The translations under genes were made by a program, and so were the position numbers. The notes below the pieces were generated by a model, which saw only the letters and a list, made by a program, of their open reading frames with translations, was not told the DNA's origin and did no database searches. DNA of 32,132 bases. Source: Streptomyces sp. NTH33. GTDB lineage: Bacteria > Actinomycetota > Actinomycetes > Streptomycetales > Streptomycetaceae. The DNA lies in the NCBI RefSeq assembly GCF_003236365.1, contig NZ_POTZ01000020.1, forward strand, positions 1-32,132, written 5' to 3'. Shown one piece after another: positions 24,801 through 31,709 of this stretch (the first letter of the stretch is position 1; each line of letters starts with the position of its first letter).

Positions 24801-26665
24801 GTGGTGGCGCCCGACGGCTTGGTGACGGCGGTGAGGTCGCCGTCCTGGTAGCCGTAGCCCATCAGGGGCAGGTCCGCGCCGCCCTGGCCCGCGCCGGCCA
24901 GGGACAGGGCGGTGATACGGCCGTCGCTCACGGCGATGGTCACCTGCTGGCCCGCCGAACAGGTCAGGGCGAGCGGGATGCCGTCCTCGGTGCGCTCCAC
25001 GGCCCACCAGTTGCCGTGAAGATCCTCGGTCCGTTCCAGCCAGGCGGTGCCGTCGTCCCCCGGCTCTCTGCCGGACGGGGCGGTGAAGTGGCGGACCAGG
25101 CCGGTGTCGGGGTCGGTGACCGTGTAGTCGCCGCCCGCGTCCCGGGCCAGCAGGGCGCGGAAGGCGCCCGTCTCCGGCCTGGTGGGAACGCCGGGCACCG
25201 GATGCGGATAGGTGATCAGCAGGCCGTCGGCGGTGACGTGGACGACGCCGACGGCGTCGATCTCCAGCCGCTCGTCGACCGTGGAGGCCCAGGAGGGCCC
25301 GAAGAAACGGCCGACCGTGCAACCGGACTCGGTGCGACGGGTGAACACCAACGGCAGAGTACCGGGCAGCGCGAAATCGGTCTGGGGCAGGAACATCCGG
25401 CCCGTGGCGAGGTCGACGGGGTCGGTGCCGGCAACGGTACGGGTTGCGTCCGGACGGTTGTGGGTGCCGTGGGGGACGTCGTCGACCAGTCTGCGCACCC
25501 GCGCGGCGTCGGCGGCGTCCGCGGCGAGACGCACGCCCTTGACCCCGGCGCCGCCGCCGCCGGTGGCCACGGTCAGCGCCAGGTCGGGGATCAGCCGGCC
25601 GAAGCCCTCGGCCGGGTCCTTCATGAAGTCCTTGACCATCTGGGTGCCGGTGCCGACGGGGTCGTTGGCGGCCACCACCAGGCCCGCGGCCAGGCTGTTG
25701 AGGGACGTCGCGTACTCGGCCGGGTGCGTGAGGTTGTACGGGTCCAGGAAGTTGACCGAGCGGACAAAGTTCAGGAGGCCGGCCGTGCCCTTGATGATCC
25801 CGCCACCGACGTGGTCGCCCATGAACTGCAGCTCCTGCAGACCGTCGCCCACCTGCTGCGCGTACGACGGCTTCTCCGGGGCCATGTCCCGCGCCGCCCG
25901 GACCGCGGAGCGCGCGGTCTCCGCGGCCGAGTTCCGCTGCTTGCGGGCCTCGGCGAGGAGGTCCTGCGCCTCCTGCATCAGCTTCTTGCCCGGGTCGTGG
26001 AACGTCGCCGCGGGACGCGGCGGCAGCGTGGACGGGTCCCGCTGGTCGGCGGGCTGGGCGTTGTACCGGTCGACGGCCTTGTTGTAGCCCTCGACCTTCT
26101 TGCGGTGCGCGTTTGCGGCGTCCTCGGAAGCCTTCACGCCCTCCTTCCACATATCGATCGCCGTCTGCGCCTGATTTTGAGCCCATACCACGGTGCCGGC
26201 GAACGCCTCCAGCGCGGCGGCCGCCTTCTCGACCGCGTCGGCGCCGGTGAACCACTTCGGCGGCTGGGTGCTCACGGCCTTCCGCAGCGCCTCGGCCGCC
26301 TCGCCCTTGAGCTGCGAGGAGCCCAGGCCCTTCAAGCCCTCGCCGGCGTCGTCGAACGCCGTCTGGAAGGAGCGGAGTTTCCCGGCGGTCGAGCGGATCT
26401 TCTCCGGGCTGCCGTAGATGAGTTTGGTCTTGTCCTCACTCTGCCCCAGGTCCATCTCGTCGACCTCGGCGCCCATCCGGTTCGCGACCGAACGGGACTG
26501 CTCGCGCACCCAGTCCGCGCCGGACTCCCAGCCGACGTCGTCCAGCCGGTCCGCGGTCCAGTTGCCCGCGTTCTCGACCCGGTCGCCCACCCACTCGACA
26601 CCGTCCTCGACCGCTTTCTCCACCGAGTCCGGTGTGATGTCCCTGATGAAATCGCCGACGCCCAT
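21866..26665 (-). CDS. Rhs/YD-repeat polymorphic toxin with ESX-type N-terminus and putative PD-(D/E)xK nuclease tip
   Basis: A 1599-residue protein in four parts. Residues 1 to about 300 are helical and resemble the putative T7SS (ESX) secretion-signal domain of actinobacterial toxins (LIYGSPEKIRSTAGKLRSFQ, QTAIDMWKEG). About 410-490 is a DUF6531-type domain (TDPVDLATGRMFLPQTDFAL, LVFTRRTESG). About 500-1400 holds around twenty YD repeats (YDDRGRLITV, YDAAGQL) that build the Rhs cocoon. The core ends with the Rhs signature YDPGTGRYTSPDPLGLGPAP. After AYVHNPFTVCDPLGLSPY comes a toxin tip of about 160 residues, with WILPDGREVHIDGGPRDGWV then TEAKW; the D...E-x-K spacing suggests a restriction-endonuclease-fold DNase. 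Its ATG is two bases after the preceding gene's stop, and its 3' end overlaps the immunity gene. Likely an interbacterial toxin. Confidence 0.93.
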   Translation of the reverse strand: MGVGDFIRDITPDSVEKAVEDGVEWVGDRVENAGNWTADRLDDVGWESGADWVREQSRSVANRMGAEVDEMDLGQSEDKTKLIYGSPEKIRSTAGKLRSFQTAFDDAGEGLKGLGSSQLKGEAAEALRKAVSTQPPKWFTGADAVEKAAAALEAFAGTVVWAQNQAQTAIDMWKEGVKASEDAANAHRKKVEGYNKAVDRYNAQPADQRDPSTLPPRPAATFHDPGKKLMQEAQDLLAEARKQRNSAAETARSAVRAARDMAPEKPSYAQQVGDGLQELQFMGDHVGGGIIKGTAGLLNFVRSVNFLDPYNLTHPAEYATSLNSLAAGLVVAANDPVGTGTQMVKDFMKDPAEGFGRLIPDLALTVATGGGGAGVKGVRLAADAADAARVRRLVDDVPHGTHNRPDATRTVAGTDPVDLATGRMFLPQTDFALPGTLPLVFTRRTESGCTVGRFFGPSWASTVDERLEIDAVGVVHVTADGLLITYPHPVPGVPTRPETGAFRALLARDAGGDYTVTDPDTGLVRHFTAPSGREPGDDGTAWLERTEDLHGNWWAVERTEDGIPLALTCSAGQQVTIAVSDGRITALSLAGAGQGGADLPLMGYGYQDGDLTAVTKPSGATTTFVYDDRRRVTAWTDSNERRYDYVYDDRDRVVAEGGEAGHVQVTLTYTEPDPATGHRTTTLTTADGRATRHLIGPGCRVLATTDPLGHTARFTYDTSGNLLTRTDPLGRTTAFTYDEDGRLLAVTRPNGSKLRTVRGSFGLPTEFHGPDGTRWLQEFDERGNRTAVTDPSGSTTRYAYDDRGRLITVTDALGATTTVHCDAAGLPVEVTDPACGTTRLERDALGRTVRIVDPVGGATCLEWDADGNLVRRVTPDGSTESWAYDGEGNCLTHTDPAGGVSRFEYTHFDLLAARTHPDGARYEFEHDTDLRLTQVTAPQGLTWSYTYDKAGRLVSETDFDGRTLTYHYDAAGQLTARADVLGGVVSYAYDQLGQAVRKDAAGKVTTYTYDRAGRLLQAVGPDSEVAYVYDRRGRIKTELVDGRAMNYAYDALGRRILRTTPTGAVTEYGYDTVGRPARMTVGGREVAFTHDAAGRELERVFGGALTLTSAWDEAGRLSAQHLTISDRSLNHRRYSYRADGHLASLSDELSGSRTFALDAAGRVTAVHAQGWTERYAYDASGNQTEASWPASHPGTEATGPRTYVGTAITRAGSVRFEHDALGRITLRQKTRLSRKPDTWRYAWDVENRLTSVTTPDGTRWRYRYDPLGRRTAKQRLADDGGSVAEEIRFTWDGRTLCEQTVHTPDLPHVVAFTWDHRGLVPLSQTERLLTPDIRQEEIDRRFFAIATDLVGTPTELIDESGEIAWRARSTLWGTTAWTRSSTAYTPLRFPGQYYDPETGLHYNLFRHYDPGTGRYTSPDPLGLGPAPNPVAYVHNPFTVCDPLGLSPYSRFKGLGWLTEKQLERPSFRYQRLVTDQKYEQQWILPDGREVHIDGGPRDGWVTEAKWTGGDNYGEWEKSPYNPAFEFYDESRLTTQTEKLLALNEDLRGKGVRYMVSNEWGAAHVNEVLSKAFPEAYASGQLKAYHVPGNGMSGMSSWLQ

Positions 26666-26667
26666 GC

Positions 26668-27333
26668 TCAGTTACCCCCGTCGCCGCCCTGACCGCCCTG
26701 CTGCTGCGCCTGCCGGGCGCGTTCCTCGGGCGACGGCCCGAACGCCTCGTCCAGCGCCCGGTTCCACTCGTCGTCGTCGATGCCCAGCTTCTCGTTGAAC
26801 ATCTGCGACTGCCGGCCGCCCTGCCCCTCGGTGAGAACGGTGCGGCCGGTGTCCTTCCAGGTCTGCTCGATCTCCTGGCCGGCCCGCTCGAACGACTCGG
26901 CGCTCCAGTCCGGTTTCAGCGAGTCCGGCGTGAAGATGTCGCCCCAGTCCTGCCGGGCTATCTCCTCCTCGGAAGCGTGCGGGTTGCCGCCGAACAGGGA
27001 GTTGACCCCCACCTTCAGCGTTCCCGCGACGTACTGGTCGTGTTCCCACTGCGTTCCCGCCGCCAGTCCGAGCCGGTTCGCTATCTGGCCGGCGTCGTTC
27101 ACCAGGGCGCGCACACCCCACTCCCAGCGCTCGCAGAAGTCCTCGAAGTCGACCGCCAGGCCGTGGTGCCCAACCTCCATCCCGGTCATGGACAGGGCGG
27201 AGAAGCCCTTGCCCATCACCGAACCGGTGGCGCCGCCCAGGTCACCCAGCCCGTCGATGGTGGCGCCCACACCCTTCGTGAACTTCGCGACCGACGCCCT
27301 GTCGAAGTTCAGATCCATCCCGTCACCACCCAC
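26668..27333 (-). CDS. Probable ESX/T7SS partner protein of the Rhs toxin (WXG100-like)
   Basis: A 221-residue protein from the GTG at 27333, chosen because AAGGAGGGG lies 7 bases upstream; the in-frame ATG at 27318 has no such site. It starts MGGDGMDLNFDRASVAKF and then has GVGATIDGLGDLGGATGS. A helical segment follows with WEWGVRALVNDAGQIANRLG, similar to WXG100-superfamily helices. The C-terminal part is acidic and low-complexity (QAQQQGGQGGDGGN). Such proteins typically precede LXG/Rhs toxins and act as chaperones or co-secreted partners for type VII export. Its stop is 2 bp before the Rhs ATG and its start overlaps the short SseB-like ORF upstream, so all are one operon. Confidence 0.72.
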   Translation of the reverse strand: MGGDGMDLNFDRASVAKFTKGVGATIDGLGDLGGATGSVMGKGFSALSMTGMEVGHHGLAVDFEDFCERWEWGVRALVNDAGQIANRLGLAAGTQWEHDQYVAGTLKVGVNSLFGGNPHASEEEIARQDWGDIFTPDSLKPDWSAESFERAGQEIEQTWKDTGRTVLTEGQGGRQSQMFNEKLGIDDDEWNRALDEAFGPSPEERARQAQQQGGQGGDGGN

Positions 27334-27523
27334 GGCCGCGCCCCTCCTTGGCCGCGTCGGCGTCGACGGCGGCCCCGCCCGAACGCACCGACCACAGACC
27401 TCCGTCGGCCACCGGCACCAGAAGGACCGAGCGTCGCATCTCGCCGACCAGAGCACGGGGGTCGCCGTCTCCCCTCCTCCGCTCGGCGATGCGCTCGGCG
27501 AGCGCTGTCCCTGCCTGCTCCAC
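27323..27523 (-). CDS. Short SseB-like ORF, apparently internally deleted, at the head of the Rhs operon
   Basis: A 66-residue frame starts at the GTG at 27523 after GAGGGAGGGG. Its first half, ALAERIAERRRGDGDPRALV then GEMRRSVLLVPVADGGLWSV, matches the start of SseB-domain proteins (GDP..LV..LR...VLVPL..GGLWS). After RSGG, where the domain normally continues WLYAFTD..ALARF, it jumps to AAVDADAAKEGRGRG, which resembles the usual C-terminal end. The middle 80 or so residues seem to have been deleted in frame. It overlaps the next gene by 11 bp. SseB-like genes are common upstream of actinobacterial ESX-type toxin genes. Likely non-functional but still coupled to downstream translation. Confidence 0.5.
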   Translation of the reverse strand: MEQAGTALAERIAERRRGDGDPRALVGEMRRSVLLVPVADGGLWSVRSGGAAVDADAAKEGRGRGW

Positions 27524-27700
27524 GGCCCCTCCCTCGTCCTGGGCGACTGACGGCACCTTAGTACTCCAGCAGCGGTTCTTGCCCTGAGCTGGTGTTTGTC
27601 GTTGCCTTGACACGGAGGGACGGATGAATTCGGCACCTAAACGACGTCCCGTAAGCGGGTGTTGGGTCGGGACTGAAATGGACTTGGGCCGGGGTGGGGC

Positions 27701-28190
27701 TTACCCGGCGAGAGCCAGGTTGTGCAGTCGGGCCATGCCGAGGACGGCGTGGTGGACGCCGTCGCCGAGCAGTCGGCAGTTGAGCAGGACCTTGTAGGTC
27801 CCCATCCTGACGAAGGCGTGTTCGGCACGGGCCCTGGCTCGGTGGTGGACGGTGTTGTAGGCGTGCTGCTCAGGTGTGAGTGGTCTGTCTTTGCGCGGCC
27901 AGTGCGGGATGAGGACAGGGGTGCCGCGATAGCCGACGTCACCGAGGACGGGCGTGTTCTTCACGGCACGGTCCACGCCGGATTCCCGGTAGGTGCGGGC
28001 GTCGTGGCGGTTGCCGGGCAGGGGTCGTCCGGCCGCTACGACCAGCCGGGTGTCGGCGTCGATGACGACCTGGTGGCTGGTGGAGTAGCGGTAGTTCTTG
28101 CTGGAGGCGGCCACGCTGCGGTCGCGGGCCGGGACCAGGGTGCCGTCCACGATCAGCACCGTGTCGGCCGGGTGCGGGTCTGCCAAACGA
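27701..28190 (-). pseudogene. IS5-family (DDE_Tnp_4) transposase relic, catalytic half without N-terminus
   Basis: The reverse strand reads HPADTVLIVDGTLVPARDRS, VAASSKNYRYSTSHQVVIDA, DTRLVVAAGRPLPGNRHDAR, TPVLGDVGYRGTPVLIPHWP, TPEQHAYNTVHHRARARAEH, AFVRMGTYKVLLNCRLLGDG, MARLHNLALAG and stops at 27701. This is the DDE nuclease half of an IS5-type transposase: D in VDGT, D in LGDVGYRG, E in RAEHAF. All three catalytic residues are present, but the helix-turn-helix N-terminus is absent. Upstream it joins an ISL3 end at about 28190-28200. No ATG or ribosome binding site begins the frame. The missing N-terminal type occurs at 8.7 kb. Confidence 0.8.
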
Positions 28191-28199
28191 ACGGGTCTG

Positions 28200-28776
28200 T
28201 CCCGTAGTCGGGTCCCGTAATCGGTGGTAGCGCTGTGTAGTGATCGCTGGAGGAGGATGCGGTGGTGGAGCAGGGGGGAATCCGGCTCGGCCGTGCATCT
28301 GCCTCATGATCCGCTTGGTTTGCGTGTTGGCGCCCTCGGTGCGGCCGTTGTGGTACGGGAGAGTGAGGCCGGTGTCGACGGCTGCGCGGTCGAGTTCGAG
28401 GCCGTTCACGAAGGAGTGCAGGTGGGGCAGGTCAGCCACGCGAACCGTGGTGATCCAGTCGGTGAGCTTGGCGTCGTTGCCCTCCACCGGGGTCAGTAGC
28501 TGAGCGAACGCACCGATGAGACAGGCGAGTTCGGTAACCTCGGGGCAGGCTTCGGCGAGTTCCCGCAGTGGTGCGGTGCCCTTGTCGCGCAGGTTCTCGG
28601 GGCGGGTGAGCAGTCGGCCGAGGGCGTCGAGGCGCTCGCCCCCGCTCAGTGCGGCGCGCCGGGAGACCGCCATCGGAGGGAGGGAGAGGGAACGTCGGCA
28701 GTGTCGGCTCTGCATGGCCCAGTCGAGGAAGGCCCTCAGGCAGGTGCGGCCGTGTTCGGTGTTCTCGGCATGCCAG
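28200..28776 (-). pseudogene. ISL3-family transposase C-terminus joined to a recombinase-like fragment
   Basis: In one frame, continuous with the NAD-binding fragment upstream, the reverse strand reads AWHAENTEHGRTCLRAFLDW then AMQSRHCRRSLSLPPMAVSR, RAALSGGERLDALGRLLT. This resembles the N-terminal arm of actinobacterial tyrosine recombinases. Then RPENLRDKGTAPLRELAEAC, PEVTELACLIGAFAQLLTPV, LPHLHSFVNGLELDRAAVDT, GLTLPYHNGRTEGANTQTKR, IMRQMHGRAGF follow, which is the DDE C-terminal part of an ISL3-family transposase (the final E is in GRTEG). After RAGF the frame shifts relative to the expected LLHHRILLQ ending. The ISL3 identity is strong; the recombinase identity of the first 55 residues is tentative. 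Confidence 0.65.
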
Positions 28777-29081
28777 GCGTCCACATACGGGATCCCGGCG
28801 CGCAGTGCCGCCTCGATCACGGGGGCGGCCGTCGTGGCGAAGGGTCCGGCACAGTTGATCACAGCCGCCGTGCCGGCCAGCGCGCGGTCGAGCGAGGCCG
28901 GGTCGTCGACCGACGCCGGGCGGGCGTCCAGCCCGGATGCCGACTCCGCCAGTACCTTCAGCCTGTCGGCGTCGCGCCCGGAGAGAACCGGGACGAACCC
29001 GCGATCCAGCAGCTCTGCCACCACAAAGCGCCCGGTGTGCCCGTACGCGCCGAACACCGCCACCTTGAGCCCCGATCCCAT
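28777..29081 (-). pseudogene. NAD(P)-binding (saccharopine-dehydrogenase-like) protein, N-terminal third, fused in frame to mobile-element sequence
   Basis: From the ATG at 29081 (GGGGGAG upstream) the first 101 residues are a good Rossmann domain: LKVAVFGAYGHTGRFVVAEL, LSGRDADRLKVLAE, then AVINCAGPFATTAAPVIEAA, LRAGIPYVD. This matches the N-terminal domain of saccharopine-dehydrogenase-like oxidoreductases, which should continue for about 250 more residues. Instead the frame passes without a stop into recombinase- and ISL3-like sequence and ends at 27939, giving a predicted chimera of about 380 residues. The substrate domain is lost, so enzymatic function is unlikely. It is divergent from the GlxA-type regulator, the usual arrangement for a regulator and its target gene. 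Confidence 0.75.
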
Positions 29082-29160
29082 GGGTTCTCCCCCCGCACTC
29101 GAATGATCTGTTGTGATCCGACACGGACATCCTGTCGAGGGCGGGCGTCCCGCACGAGTG

Positions 29161-29191
29161 TCCGGAACGACACGACCCGTACAATTCCGGA
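29161..29191. promoter_or_regulatory. Inverted repeat in the divergent promoter region, candidate operator of the GlxA-type regulator
   Basis: TCCGGAA (29161-29167) and TTCCGGA (29185-29191) are perfect 7-base inverted arms 17 bases apart. They lie directly before the GTG start of the regulator at 29193 and about 80 bp from the divergent oxidoreductase start. AraC-family regulators often bind paired sites in such places. Binding is inferred only from position and symmetry. Confidence 0.45.
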
Positions 29192-29192
29192 C

Positions 29193-30182
29193 GTGACCAC
29201 TGTTGCGCTGGCCGTCACTGACGGGATGCTGTACTTCGAGCTGTCCCTCGCGTACGAGGTCTTCGGCGCCGCCCCGGCCGGCGTGCCGGGCCCCTGGTAC
29301 GACCTCGCCGTCTGCGGACCGGGCGCCGTGCGGGCCGGCCGGTTCCGGCTGGAGTCCGACCACGGGCTCGACCGGCTCCCGCACGCCGACACTGTGATCG
29401 TCCCGGGCTGGGCCGACGTCGACGAGGACCCACCCGCCGACCTGGTCGACGCGGTGCGCGCGGCCCACGAGGCAGGCGCACGCGTGGCCTCCCTCTGCAC
29501 GGGCGCGTTCGTGCTGGCCGCCGCCGGCCTGCTGGACGGGCGGCGCGCGACCACGCACTGGGCGCACACCCGAGCCCTGGCCGCCCGCTACCCCCGGGTG
29601 ACGGTGGACCCGGACGTCCTCTACGTGGACAACGGCAACGTGCTCACCTCCGCCGGCAAGGCCGCCGCCATGGACCTGTGCCTGCATCTCGTCCGCCTCG
29701 ACCACGGCTCGTCGATCACCAACGCCGTCGCCCGCCGCCTGGTCGTGCCGCCGCACCGGGACGGCGGCCAGGCCCAGTTCGTCACCACCCCGGCGCCCGC
29801 CCCGGACAACCACCCGCTCGCCGAACTGTTCCCCTGGGTGATCGAACGGCTGGACCAGCCGCTGACCGTGGAGGACCTGGCCCGCCAGGCGCGGATGAGC
29901 TCGCGCAACCTGGGCCGCCACTTCAGGTCGGTGACCGGCACCACCCCGCTGCAATGGCTGCTCACCCAACGGATACGCCACGCCCAGGAGTTGCTGGAGA
30001 CCACCGACGACAGCGTCGACACCGTCGCGGCGGCCACCGGCATGGGCACCGCCACAACGCTGCGCCGGCACTTCAACCGCACGGTCGGCGTGCCGCCCGA
30101 CACCTACCGCCGCACCTTTCGCTCGCGGACCCGCCCGGTCCGAACGACAGCGGGCAACACCACCAATGCCCCTGAGCCATGA
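29193..30182 (+). CDS. GlxA-type transcriptional regulator (DJ-1/PfpI domain plus AraC-type HTH)
   Basis: A 329-residue protein. The N-terminal half is a DJ-1/PfpI (class I amidotransferase-like) sensing domain: VALAVTDGMLYFELSLAYEV, VIVPGWADVDEDPPADLV, VASLCTGAFVLAAAGLLDGR then RATTHW, where the cysteine of SLCTGAF sits in the nucleophile-elbow position. The C-terminal 100 residues are an AraC double helix-turn-helix: PLTVEDLARQARMSSRNLGR, HFRSVTGTTPLQWLLTQRIR, DTVAAATGMGTATTLRRHFN then VPPDTYRRTF. This layout is that of GlxA-family activators. The GTG at 29193 is the first family-like start. It is divergent from the oxidoreductase relic, which was probably its original target. Confidence 0.93.
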   Translation: MTTVALAVTDGMLYFELSLAYEVFGAAPAGVPGPWYDLAVCGPGAVRAGRFRLESDHGLDRLPHADTVIVPGWADVDEDPPADLVDAVRAAHEAGARVASLCTGAFVLAAAGLLDGRRATTHWAHTRALAARYPRVTVDPDVLYVDNGNVLTSAGKAAAMDLCLHLVRLDHGSSITNAVARRLVVPPHRDGGQAQFVTTPAPAPDNHPLAELFPWVIERLDQPLTVEDLARQARMSSRNLGRHFRSVTGTTPLQWLLTQRIRHAQELLETTDDSVDTVAAATGMGTATTLRRHFNRTVGVPPDTYRRTFRSRTRPVRTTAGNTTNAPEP

Positions 30183-30569
30183 GGAGCAGCGCTGCGGCGG
30201 CTTGCCGACAGGAAGTCACCGCTCTGGAGCCTTTCCGTCCAGTCGTGGTTCACATCCGCGCCCAATGATTACTCCATGCGACGATGTGCCATGTCTCAGC
30301 TCCGAACACGCGACACCTCGACACGCGATCTCACCAGTCCCCAGGCCGGTCCTGTTCTCCAGGACCCGGTAGGTGTCCCACGCCACGCGGACCGCCCCGC
30401 TGGCGACTGGACCATCACTGGTCATGCGACGACCGTGTCGACAAGAGGCCGGCCGGACCTGCGTTCCGGCAACTGCGCCCGAGCACCGTGGGTGTGAGTC
30501 GTGGGGGTGGGTGGTCGGGCCGCGGCGCGCTCGGAGGCCCCGTTGTCCTGTGTCAGCGAAGGCTGAGCA
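30183..30569. other. Gap with one possible decayed small ORF
   Basis: About 390 bp between the regulator and the phosphotransferase cassette. The only coding-like item is a leftward frame from the ATG at 30425 to 30216 (69 residues). Its first 25 residues (MTSDGPVASGAVRVAWDTYR then VLENR) have strong G/C third positions, but the rest loses this bias, as if the gene were cut. No ribosome binding site precedes it. Nothing else was recognised. Confidence 0.35.
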
Positions 30570-31606
30570 GTGCCATCGAAGTTTGAGTGACTCAGGTCGC
30601 TTCTTTGGCGCTGGGGCGGTGGATCGTCGCGGTGAGGCGTCGCAGCGCAGCGTGGGCAGGTGGGCCCCAGGTACGCTTGCCACCCGGACGGCCGTGGACG
30701 CCTGCCTCTCCGATGAAGACGCAGGCGAGGGCTTTCAACACCGCCCAGCCACGGGCGCGGCGAAGGGTCGCCGGGTCCGGGACTGGCTGATAGGCGGCGT
30801 GGAAGCGGTCGGCGGCGCCGCTCGGCAGCAGCATCCACGCGGCGGCGAGGTCGCAGGCCGGATCGCCCGCGCAGAGGTCGCCGAAGTCGATCACGCCGCA
30901 GAAAGTGCCGTCCTCGGTGAGGACGTTGGCCGGATGCAGGTCGCCGTGGAGCCACAGCGCCGGCCCCGTCCAGTCGGGGGCGGCGACGGCGTCTTCCCAG
31001 ACGGCGCGGACGGCGTCCGGGTCGGAGAGCAGCCCCAGTTCGGTGGCCGAGGCCAGCGCCTGGGCGAACGGCTCGGCGTGGTCGGCCAGCGGACCCCCAC
31101 GGTCGCGGCCGGCCGGCGCCCCTTCGGGGGCAGGTCGGTGAAGAGCGGTCAGGAAGGCGGCCAAGGTGTCGGCCGCCTCCGCGGCGCGCGTGGCGGGGGC
31201 GCGGTCGGCGGGCGTTCCCGGCACCCAGGTGGTGACGATCCAAGGCCGCGGAAACCGCTCGGAGGGTTCGCTGAGGCGCTGCGGGACGGGGACCGGCAAG
31301 GGAAGACGCGGGGCGAGAGCGGGAAGCCACTCGTGCTCTTTGCGCAGCAGCGCGTCCGCGGACAGCGTCGCCCAGGGCAGCCGGACAGCGAGGTCGTCGC
31401 CGAGCCGCCACAGCTGGTTGTCCCAGCCACGCGCGCCGAGCTTCAAAGGGAGATCGGCCAGGTCCGGGTGCTGGTCGTGCAGCAGATCCCGGACCAGCTC
31501 TGCGGTGATCTCGGTCTCGGTGCGGGTCATGCGGAGCCACGATAGTCGGACAGTGACCCGCCGTTCGTGACGCCAGCACCCAGTGCCGCTCGAACTTCGA
31601 TGGCAC
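30570..31606. mobile_element. Segment bounded by 18-bp inverted repeats carrying the phosphotransferase gene
   Basis: GTGCCATCGAAGTTTGAG at 30570-30587 is matched in reverse orientation at 31589-31606 (17 of 18 bases). The repeats enclose 1037 bp containing just the phosphotransferase-like gene, whose stop is 4 bp inside the left repeat. Bases outside the repeats do not match as a target duplication. The layout resembles a small mobile cassette or the ends of an IS whose transposase was replaced. No transposase is present. The repeats are seen directly; mobility is inferred. Confidence 0.5.
30592..31530 (-). CDS. Aminoglycoside phosphotransferase (APH) family protein
   Basis: A 312-residue APH-superfamily kinase. 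The start at the ATG at 31530 (MTRTETEITAELVRDLL) fits family members; upstream in-frame codons would run into the inverted repeat. Motifs are LGARGWDNQLWRLGDDLAVR (nucleotide-binding N-lobe with glycine-containing loop and strand), RKEHEWLPALAP, WIVTTWVPGTPAD (hinge), the catalytic LWLHGDLHPANVL (Brenner motif HxDxxxxN), CGVIDFGDLCAGDPACDL (DFG-like metal-binding Asp), and a C-terminal helical part. Such proteins phosphorylate aminoglycosides, macrolides or other hydroxyl compounds; the substrate cannot be read from sequence, and resistance should not be assumed. No clear ribosome binding site. Single gene between inverted repeats. Confidence 0.9.
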   Translation of the reverse strand: MTRTETEITAELVRDLLHDQHPDLADLPLKLGARGWDNQLWRLGDDLAVRLPWATLSADALLRKEHEWLPALAPRLPLPVPVPQRLSEPSERFPRPWIVTTWVPGTPADRAPATRAAEAADTLAAFLTALHRPAPEGAPAGRDRGGPLADHAEPFAQALASATELGLLSDPDAVRAVWEDAVAAPDWTGPALWLHGDLHPANVLTEDGTFCGVIDFGDLCAGDPACDLAAAWMLLPSGAADRFHAAYQPVPDPATLRRARGWAVLKALACVFIGEAGVHGRPGGKRTWGPPAHAALRRLTATIHRPSAKEAT

Positions 31607-31709
31607 GAACTCACCGATCATCAACCTCGGACGGTAAAGATCGGGGTTCGGTGGCACGGGCCACCCGTGCGCCGTTCATAGACCACAGCACTCCCTTCGA
31701 GCGCGGCCC

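Noticed and set aside
24335-26692. 785-codon forward open frame opposite the Rhs gene
   Set aside because: Glycine/valine-rich shadow of the Rhs repeats with no recognisable motif; the reverse frame is a complete Rhs protein.
31589-31614. Upstream start of the phosphotransferase gene at 31614
   Set aside because: It would place the inverted repeat inside the coding sequence and add a basic N-terminus not seen in the family; the ATG at 31530 fits better.
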